Positions 7,142 to 12,614 of a DNA stretch of 12,614 bases are shown here, piece by piece. The position numbers and the translations under genes were made by a program. The notes beneath the pieces were generated by a model, which was given only the letters and a program-made list of their open reading frames with translations, was not told the origin of the DNA and made no database searches. This stretch comes from Ruminococcus flavefaciens (GTDB taxonomy: Bacteria; Bacillota; Clostridia; Oscillospirales; Ruminococcaceae). Positions within the stretch are counted from its first letter, which is position 1; each line of letters starts with the position of its first letter. The DNA is taken from NCBI GenBank assembly GCA_004554385.1, contig SFMO01000142.1, forward strand, positions 1 to 12,614. Reading direction: 5' to 3'.

Positions 7142-8565
7142 ACTTCCTCCTTGCTCATTATGTACTCATCTATTGCCTTTGCAGCAGTCTTTCCTGCACC
7201 CATTGCAGAGATAACTGTAGCCGCACCTGTAACAGCATCACCGCCTGCGTAGACTGCATTTCTTGAGGTAAGTCCGTCCTCGTTTACGATGATACCGCCG
7301 TGGGAGTTGACCTCGAGTCCCTTTGTAGTATTTTTAATAAGTGGATTCGGCGATGTTCCGATAGAGATAACAACAGTATCAACATCAAGAACAAACTCGC
7401 TTCCCTCAACCGGTATCGGGCGCCGTCTGCCTCTTTCGTCAGGCTCTCCAAGCTCCATTTTTATGCACTTCATACCTGTTACAAAACCATTTTTAGGGGC
7501 ACGTGGATCATCAGGATTTTCATAGCCGAGTATCTGGACAGGATTGTTGAGCAAACGGAAGTCGACGCCCTCCTCCTGAGCGTGTTCGACTTCTTCCTTA
7601 CGGGCAGGAAGCTCTTCCATGGAGCGTCTGTATACGATGTAGACCTTTTCCGCACCGAGACGCAGCGCAGTTCTTGCAGCGTCCATAGCCACGTTTCCGC
7701 CGCCTACAACTGCCACATTTCCGCCTTTCATTATGGGTGTTTCCGGAGCATCAAGATACGCCTTCATGAGGTTGCTTCTGGTGAGAAATTCGTTTGCGGA
7801 GTACACGCCTTTCAGACTTTCGCCGGGTATGCCCATGAAGTTGGGAAGTCCCGCACCTGAACCGATGAATACTGCCTCAAAACCCATATCAAACAGCTCG
7901 TCGACAGTAAGCGTTTTACCGATAACAACATTGGGAACTATCTCGACTCCGAGTGCTTTCAGCGTTTCCACTTCCTTTGCAACGATAGCCTTTGGAAGTC
8001 TGAATTCGGGTATTCCGTAAACGAGGACTCCGCCCGCTGTGTGAAGTGCTTCGTAAACCGTGACCTTATAGCCTTTCTTTGCAAGGTCTCCTGCACAAGT
8101 AAGTCCTGACGGACCAGAGCCGACTATCGCAACTCTGTGACCGTTTGATACAGGATAGGCAGGCGGCTCGTCAATATGAGAGTTATGCCAATCAGCAACA
8201 AATCTCTCAAGTCTGCCGATGCCGACAGGTTCGCCCTTTTTACCTCTGACACATTGACATTCACACTGTGTTTCCTGCGGACAGACTCTGCCGCATACAG
8301 CAGGAAGGCTTGATGACTTGCTGATGATTCTGTACGCTTCTTCAAACTCTCCTTCCTTTATCTTTGAGATAAATTCAGGGATATGTATATTTACAGGGCA
8401 GCCTGCAACGCAAGGCATATTCTTGCAATTAAGGCAGCGCATTGCTTCGTCGATAGCTGTATCCCCTGAATAGCCAAGAGCAACCTCACTGAAATTATGT
8501 GCTCTGACCTTAGAATCTTGTGTGGGCATTGGATTCTTTGTAAGGGACATATTCGGTTTCTGCAT
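7138..8565 (-). CDS. nfnB: NADH-dependent ferredoxin:NADP+ oxidoreductase large subunit NfnB
   Basis: The NADPH-oxidising, electron-bifurcating subunit of NfnAB, a 475-residue member of the glutamate synthase small-subunit family. The N-terminus holds two [4Fe-4S] sites (C44, C47, C52, C56 and C91, C95, C101, C105). The FAD motif is VGSGPSGL (148-155), the NADP-binding motif VGGGNVAMDAAR (287-298) and the second FAD motif GGDAVTGAAT (441-450). Glutamate synthase itself is unlikely: no large subunit is present and the partner nfnA lies directly upstream, one base away. The ribosome-binding site GGGGGTG overlaps the end of nfnA. The complex couples 2 NADPH oxidation to reduction of NAD and ferredoxin, or the reverse. 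Directly downstream hydC overlaps by 4 bases, so the ferredoxin- and NADH-consuming hydrogenase is on the same transcript. Such proteins are often annotated gltA or glutamate synthase (NADPH). Confidence 0.92.
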   Translation of the reverse strand: MQKPNMSLTKNPMPTQDSKVRAHNFSEVALGYSGDTAIDEAMRCLNCKNMPCVAGCPVNIHIPEFISKIKEGEFEEAYRIISKSSSLPAVCGRVCPQETQCECQCVRGKKGEPVGIGRLERFVADWHNSHIDEPPAYPVSNGHRVAIVGSGPSGLTCAGDLAKKGYKVTVYEALHTAGGVLVYGIPEFRLPKAIVAKEVETLKALGVEIVPNVVIGKTLTVDELFDMGFEAVFIGSGAGLPNFMGIPGESLKGVYSANEFLTRSNLMKAYLDAPETPIMKGGNVAVVGGGNVAMDAARTALRLGAEKVYIVYRRSMEELPARKEEVEHAQEEGVDFRLLNNPVQILGYENPDDPRAPKNGFVTGMKCIKMELGEPDERGRRRPIPVEGSEFVLDVDTVVISIGTSPNPLIKNTTKGLEVNSHGGIIVNEDGLTSRNAVYAGGDAVTGAATVISAMGAGKTAAKAIDEYIMSKEEV

Positions 8566-8566
8566 C

Positions 8567-9418
8567 TCACTTCACCCCCTTGAACAGATTGCAGGCGTCC
8601 TCGTATGCACGGTGTTCGTACTCTACATACATTCTTCCTCTGGACATTGCCTCATCAAAATCTATCTCATATCCATTGAAGTCCGGACCGTCAACACAGG
8701 CGAATTTCGTTACCTTCTTGCCGTCCTGTGTAAGAGTAAGGCGGCATCCGCCGCACATTCCCGTACCATCTATCATGATAGGGTTCATAGACGCAGTTAC
8801 CGGAACATCAAACGGCTTTGCGGCTGCAACAACAAACTTCATCATTATCAGAGGGCCGATAGTGATTATCATGTCAAATTTTTCTCCCGCTTCGAGGAAC
8901 TCCTTCAGCGGCACAGTGACATTTCCCTGACGTGCATATGAACCGTCATCTGTCATTACAACAAGTTTGTCTGAGCAAGCTCTGAATTCGTCCTCCAGTA
9001 TCAGAAGCTCCTTGCTTCTGAAGCCGATGATACTTGTTACCCCTGCACCGAGACGGTGGAATTCCTGTGCTACAGGCATAGCAATAGCACAGCCAACTCC
9101 TCCTCCGACTATACAGACCTTTTTGATACCGTCGGTATGTGTTGCTGCTCCGAGAGGTCCGGCAAAATCCTGAATGAACTCGCCTTCGTTTTTGTGATTC
9201 AGCTTTTCGGTCGTTCTTCCGACTATCTGAAAAATAATTTTTACAGTGCCCTTTTCCTTATCAGTACCCGCAACAGTAAGCGGTATACGCTCGCCTTCTT
9301 CGTCAACGCGCAGGATTATGAACTGTCCCGGCAGAGCTTTTGCTGCGACCAGCGGAGCTTCTATCTCCATTTGCGTGACTGTGGGATTCAGGCGCTTTTT
9401 TGTAACGATCTTATACAC
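8567..9418 (-). CDS. nfnA: NADH-dependent ferredoxin:NADP+ oxidoreductase small subunit NfnA
   Basis: The NAD-handling subunit of NfnAB, 283 residues, ferredoxin-NADP-reductase/dihydroorotate dehydrogenase PyrK-like fold. An FAD-binding barrel spans about 1-95 (ERIPLTVAG, 43-51, is the flavin motif), the nucleotide domain has VGGGVGCAIAMP (104-115), and a C-terminal [2Fe-2S] site uses C222, C225 and C241. D217 (IDGTGMCGGC) is a candidate fourth ligand, as an Asp ligand is reported for this cluster in NfnA structures. The start is GTG at 9418-9416 with GGAG 9 bases upstream. It is the first gene of the nfnAB-hydCBA operon; the 120 bases before it hold a perfect inverted repeat and no promoter that I can call with confidence. 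Similar proteins carry the names sulfide dehydrogenase or SudB; the nfnB neighbour makes Nfn the better reading. Confidence 0.92.
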   Translation of the reverse strand: MYKIVTKKRLNPTVTQMEIEAPLVAAKALPGQFIILRVDEEGERIPLTVAGTDKEKGTVKIIFQIVGRTTEKLNHKNEGEFIQDFAGPLGAATHTDGIKKVCIVGGGVGCAIAMPVAQEFHRLGAGVTSIIGFRSKELLILEDEFRACSDKLVVMTDDGSYARQGNVTVPLKEFLEAGEKFDMIITIGPLIMMKFVVAAAKPFDVPVTASMNPIMIDGTGMCGGCRLTLTQDGKKVTKFACVDGPDFNGYEIDFDEAMSRGRMYVEYEHRAYEDACNLFKGVK

Positions 9419-9473
9419 TTGATTATTCTCCGATCTTTTATGATTGTTAATTGACTATACATCGTTTATTTGT

Positions 9474-9512
9474 CGATCAGCCCGACGTGTATGGAAGCCG
9501 TCGGGCTGATCG
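9474..9512. terminator. Perfect 14-bp inverted repeat between the alcohol dehydrogenase gene and nfnA
   Basis: CGATCAGCCCGACG at 9474-9487 pairs fully with CGTCGGGCTGATCG at 9499-9512 across an 11-base loop. It begins 26 bases past the stop of the alcohol dehydrogenase gene and ends 55 bases before the nfnA start codon. The GC-rich stem fits a terminator, but the minus-strand sequence after it (ACAAATAAACG) lacks a run of T, and neither strand has one. It may instead be an RNA-stabilising hairpin or a protein-binding site of the nfn-hyd promoter region. Confidence 0.6.
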
Positions 9513-9538
9513 CTCATGAAGGTTTATACTAATGTAGA

Positions 9539-10762
9539 TCAGAAGTCTACATCTGTATCGTAGTAGCAGCACTTGAGGAGCTTCTCCATTTCCTCAACTG
9601 AGGGCTGTCTCGGGTTAGAGCCTGTGCAGGCATCGCCGATAGCATTTACTGCAATATCATGGAGCCTTTCAAGGAATACCTCCTCAGGAACGAAGCCCTG
9701 CTCTGTGGGATAGCTGTCCGCACCGTAATTCTTTATACAGTGGGGAATGTTAAGGTCGTCGTTCATCTTGCGAAGATATGTAATGAGAGCAGCCACTTTT
9801 TCGTCATCAGAGTCCGTCTTAGGAGCTATTCCCATGTAGTCAACGATCACTCCGTAACGTTTCTTGGCAGTCTCGTCCTTTGCGTTGAATGCGATGACCT
9901 TCGGCAGATACATTGCATTTGCAGCACCATGAATAATATGTGCTCCGTGATCCGCAAATGCAGCACCTGTCTTGTGAGCCATAGAGTGAACGATACCAAG
10001 CAAAGCATTTGAAAATGCCATACCTGCCAGGCACTGTGCGTTGTGCATACGGTCACGGGCAGCCATATCTCCGTTGTATGAGGGAACGAGATCGTTCATT
10101 ATCATCTCAATGGCGTGGATAGCCAGCGGGTCGGTATAATCAGAGTTAGCAGTAGAAACATAAGCTTCAACAGCGTGAGTCATAGCGTCCATTCCGGTGT
10201 GGGCCACAAGCTTCTGCGGCATGGTCTCAGCAAGCTCCGGGTCAACGATAGCAACATCGGGGGTTATCTCGAAATCTGCGATAGGATACTTGATCCCCTT
10301 GCTGTAGTCGGTGATGATAGAGAATGCAGTTACCTCAGTAGCAGTTCCGGAGGTAGAGGACACTGCACAGAAATGCGCTTTTTTGCGAAGCTCCGGTATA
10401 CCGAATACCTTGCACATATCCTCAAAGGTGCAGTCAGGATACTCATATTTTATCCACATTGCCTTTGCAGCATCGATAGGTGAACCTCCTCCGATCGCAA
10501 CTATCCAGTCGGGCTGGAATTCAAGCATGAAATCTGCGCCCCTCATTACTGTCTCAACAGACGGGTCAGGCTCGATACCGTCGAAGATATGAACCTCCAT
10601 GCCTGCTTCTTTCAGATACGCCTCAGCCTTGTCAAGAAAGCCAAAGCGTTTCATAGAGCCTCCTCCAACACAGATAACAGCCTTTGTTCCCTTGAATGTT
10701 TTAAGAGCTTCAAGTGCTCCCTTTCCGTGATAAATATCGCGGGGAAGTGTAAAACGTGCCAT
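9539..10762 (-). CDS. Iron-containing alcohol dehydrogenase, stand-alone AdhE-like domain
   Basis: Reduces acetaldehyde or another short aldehyde to alcohol with NAD(P)H, in the cytoplasm. The 407-residue protein is a full group III iron alcohol dehydrogenase: cofactor motif GGGSPIDAAK (91-100), then metal ligands predicted as D192, H196 (MDAMTHAVEAY), H263 (SMAHKTG) and H278 (HGAANA). The C-terminus has CTGSNPR (379-385), the signature of the alcohol dehydrogenase half of bifunctional AdhE, and the overall pattern (PIADFEITPDVAIVD, AFSNALLGIVHSMAHK) also follows AdhE. No acetaldehyde dehydrogenase domain precedes it, so the aldehyde must come from another enzyme. The segment between H263 and H278 is slightly longer than in AdhE. 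The start is fixed by AAGGAGG at 10770-10776, 7 bases from ATG. The preferred alcohol and cofactor cannot be read from the sequence. Confidence 0.93.
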   Translation of the reverse strand: MARFTLPRDIYHGKGALEALKTFKGTKAVICVGGGSMKRFGFLDKAEAYLKEAGMEVHIFDGIEPDPSVETVMRGADFMLEFQPDWIVAIGGGSPIDAAKAMWIKYEYPDCTFEDMCKVFGIPELRKKAHFCAVSSTSGTATEVTAFSIITDYSKGIKYPIADFEITPDVAIVDPELAETMPQKLVAHTGMDAMTHAVEAYVSTANSDYTDPLAIHAIEMIMNDLVPSYNGDMAARDRMHNAQCLAGMAFSNALLGIVHSMAHKTGAAFADHGAHIIHGAANAMYLPKVIAFNAKDETAKKRYGVIVDYMGIAPKTDSDDEKVAALITYLRKMNDDLNIPHCIKNYGADSYPTEQGFVPEEVFLERLHDIAVNAIGDACTGSNPRQPSVEEMEKLLKCCYYDTDVDF

Positions 10763-10856
10763 AAAATTTCCTCCTTTTTATATATTAATTTATAAATGTA
10801 TCCCAATGGCTATAATTATTTTATCACGATTACACATAATCAGGAATAATCAAAAA

Positions 10857-10884
10857 AGTATATCCGTTATATCACCTTAGACAA
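10857..10884 (-). promoter_or_regulatory. Probable promoter of the alcohol dehydrogenase gene
   Basis: Minus strand: TTGTCT (-35) at 10884-10879, a 16-base spacer, TATACT (-10) at 10862-10857. It begins 11 bases past the stop of the upstream dehydrogenase gene and would give a leader of about 85-90 bases before ATG 10762. The leader is AT-rich; I see no strong hairpin or riboswitch in it. A second hexamer pair nearer the gene was rejected because it leaves no room for the ribosome-binding site. Confidence 0.5.
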
Positions 10885-10894
10885 TATACAGTGC

Positions 10895-11839
10895 TTATAT
10901 CTTAATGCTGTTGATGACATTCCTTACACAGTCCGCGCTGTTGTGCAGAGCAGTTATCTCGCTTTCTGTAAGGGGCAGCATTATCTTGTTCTGCACACCG
11001 TTGTTGCCGATGATATTCAGTATGCTGAGACATATATCCTTCAGACCGTATTCACCGTGAAGCATTGTTGAGACGGTCATGGTGGTATCAATACCTGTCA
11101 GCAAGCATTTGCATATGTAACAGACAGATGTGGATACAGCGTAGAAGGTCGCTCCCTTGCGCTCTATAACGCTTGCACCTGATTTTCGGACGTACTCCTC
11201 CACCTCGCTGAAATCAAATTGCGGCACAATGTTGTCTGAACGCAGCAGAGAATCATGATACCTGCTGATAGGAATATTGGAAATATTAGCTATCGACCAC
11301 GGTATAAAAGAGGAGTCGCCGTGTTCTCCCAGAACATATGCGTGTACGTTGCTTTGATTTATCTTGTAATATTCAGATATGCGGGTGCGCAGCCTTGAGG
11401 TATCAAGAATAGTTCCCGATCCGATTATCTTGTTATCAGGGATCCCCGAGCACTTGCAGAAAACGTATGTCATAACGTCCACAGGATTGCTGACAATGAG
11501 ATAATTTGTTTCTCCCGCATATCTTGTGATATTCGGGATAATGCTTTTGAGAACATTTACATTAGTCTGCGCCAGCTCCAGTCTTGACTGTCCCGGTTTT
11601 CTCGCAATACCCGATGTGATTATTACTATATCTGAGCCGACAGCATCCTCATAGCTGCCTGCATACACAGTAAAGGGACTGCAAAAGGGTGAGCCTTGTC
11701 TTATGTCAAGCGCCTCTCCCAGTGCCTTTTCGTTGTTTATGTCTATCATAACTATCTCGGAGGCCGTTCCGAGCAATGACAGAGCGTATGCAATAGTTGA
11801 GCCAACGCTTCCTGTTCCGATAATGGTTATCTTGTTCAT
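10895..11839 (-). CDS. ldh: L-lactate/malate dehydrogenase family protein, probable L-lactate dehydrogenase
   Basis: Interconverts pyruvate and lactate with NADH, a fermentative electron sink, if it is a true lactate dehydrogenase. The 314-residue protein has the NAD motif GTGSVGS (8-14), D33 for NAD specificity, VSNPVDVMTY (116-125), GSGTILDTSRLR (140-151, with D146 and R149) and the catalytic H173 in VLGEHGDSSF. T231 in KGATFYA matches lactate dehydrogenases. However, the substrate loop reads GIARKPGQSRLEL (77-89): R80 stands where lactate dehydrogenases usually have Gln (Q102 in the classical numbering) and malate dehydrogenases have Arg. The signature is therefore mixed and substrate is not settled. 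Start ATG overlaps the LysR stop as ATGA, with AAGGAG 7 bases upstream, so the two are coupled. The gene symbol reflects the likely lactate role. Confidence 0.85.
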   Translation of the reverse strand: MNKITIIGTGSVGSTIAYALSLLGTASEIVMIDINNEKALGEALDIRQGSPFCSPFTVYAGSYEDAVGSDIVIITSGIARKPGQSRLELAQTNVNVLKSIIPNITRYAGETNYLIVSNPVDVMTYVFCKCSGIPDNKIIGSGTILDTSRLRTRISEYYKINQSNVHAYVLGEHGDSSFIPWSIANISNIPISRYHDSLLRSDNIVPQFDFSEVEEYVRKSGASVIERKGATFYAVSTSVCYICKCLLTGIDTTMTVSTMLHGEYGLKDICLSILNIIGNNGVQNKIMLPLTESEITALHNSADCVRNVINSIKI

Positions 11840-12614
11840 GTTAAAACTCCTTGCCTGTATTTCCTTTTTGACCTCATGAGCTCATCGAGAAACATATTAT
11901 CCGTTTCTGTGAGAGCATAGCTGCTGCTGTGAATAAATACATCCCTGTATTCTCGTTCCGAGTCGGATATTTCCAATTGGATAAGTCCGTATTTTTCAAG
12001 CTGTTTATCTGTCAATGGTGCTGTTATCATATATGCTCTTGTGTTTCGGGCAACAAGCTCGATCTGCGATATTCTACTGCTGACGTATATAACTCGTTCC
12101 TTTGATTCCGGTGTTTCTGTCCGAACCTGAGTATCAGATGCAAACGGCACAAATGGATCATTGTATTTTACCTCAGTATACGAATACATTCCAAGTTGCT
12201 GCACAGATACACGTTCAGGTACAGAGAGCACATCCTTATTACTCACTGCTATAACACATGGCGGATCATTAAGAAGTTCAAACGATATATTCTTTTCTTC
12301 AAAAAACTTCCTGAAATAGCTGTCATATGCTTTATCGTAGCGAATTATGCCAAGCCTGTACTGATTACATAGTATACTGTTTATTATCTGCTCTGTATTA
12401 GCTTCGTTAAAATAAAGTTCTATTGAAGTCTCTGAGCCGACGCGCTCGGAAAAGCTCGAAAATGCCTCAGTAATGTAATCTGCGCTCAAAGTGGCAAGTG
12501 AAAAGCTGCGTACTTTTTTACTTACAGCCTTACAATAATCCTCGATCATTTCAGCCTGACGGAACAGCTTGTCCGCATATTCAAATATAATTTCACCTTC
12601 TGGAGTTACTGTCA
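11836..12614 (-). CDS. LysR-family transcriptional regulator, partial (5' end beyond right edge)
   Basis: The frame is open to the right edge: 258 codons are visible. The first residues, TVTPEGEIIFEYADKLF, are the typical end of the LysR winged helix-turn-helix followed by the linker helix, so only the first 40 or so residues of the DNA-binding domain are missing. From about residue 40 on, the sequence has the two-lobed substrate-binding fold pattern (SIELYF, LGIIRY, CVIAVSNKD), although it is divergent. It is cotranscribed with, and overlaps by 4 bases, the lactate/malate dehydrogenase gene, which makes that gene a natural target. The effector cannot be predicted. An initial ATG at 12549 inside the frame is not the true start. 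Confidence 0.8.
   Translation of the reverse strand, partial: TVTPEGEIIFEYADKLFRQAEMIEDYCKAVSKKVRSFSLATLSADYITEAFSSFSERVGSETSIELYFNEANTEQIINSILCNQYRLGIIRYDKAYDSYFRKFFEEKNISFELLNDPPCVIAVSNKDVLSVPERVSVQQLGMYSYTEVKYNDPFVPFASDTQVRTETPESKERVIYVSSRISQIELVARNTRAYMITAPLTDKQLEKYGLIQLEISDSEREYRDVFIHSSSYALTETDNMFLDELMRSKRKYRQGVLT

Noticed and set aside
9444..9460. Possible Rex operator (TTGTTAA) upstream of nfnA
   Set aside because: Only one half-site matches; the expected TTAACAA half at the proper spacing is absent.
10775..10805. Second promoter pair (TTGGGA, TATAAA) near the alcohol dehydrogenase gene
   Set aside because: The -10 would touch the ribosome-binding site, so the transcript would start inside or after it.

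Overview
The window looks like a chromosomal segment of an anaerobic, fermentative Bacillota of the Ruminococcus type. The evidence is the group A electron-bifurcating [FeFe]-hydrogenase genes, strong AGGAGG ribosome-binding sites, a stand-alone AdhE-like alcohol dehydrogenase and codon use typical of the group. The genus is an inference from gene content, not from a marker gene.

Left part (1-3032) is accessory in character. A RepA-like AAA ATPase of the kind carried by small mobile elements runs off the left edge on the minus strand. It is followed by about 990 bases with no convincing gene, holding a 29-base direct repeat, two hairpins and long open frames of doubtful coding value. A plus-strand gene for a zinc-binding DUF6076-like protein follows, with its own extended -10 promoter.

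Central part (3075-9418, minus strand) is one tightly packed operon, transcribed right to left: nfnA, nfnB, hydC, hydB, hydA. Junctions are 1-base gaps or short overlaps. NfnAB is the NADH-dependent ferredoxin:NADP oxidoreductase and HydABC the NADH- plus ferredoxin-dependent hydrogenase. Together they link the NADPH, NADH, ferredoxin and H2 pools in a single transcript.

Right part (9539-12614, minus strand) holds an iron-containing alcohol dehydrogenase with a probable promoter of its own, and a lactate/malate-dehydrogenase-family gene whose start overlaps the stop of a LysR-type regulator that runs off the right edge. The region from 3075 rightward is therefore a cluster of electron-sink genes for hydrogen, ethanol and lactate.

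The most notable points are the nfn-hyd fusion operon, a malate-dehydrogenase-like arginine in the predicted lactate dehydrogenase, an alanine in the last H-cluster motif of HydA, a Shine-Dalgarno that points to an ATA codon in the AAA ATPase gene, a perfect 14-base inverted repeat before nfnA, and the unexplained repeat-bearing gap at 1041-2030.
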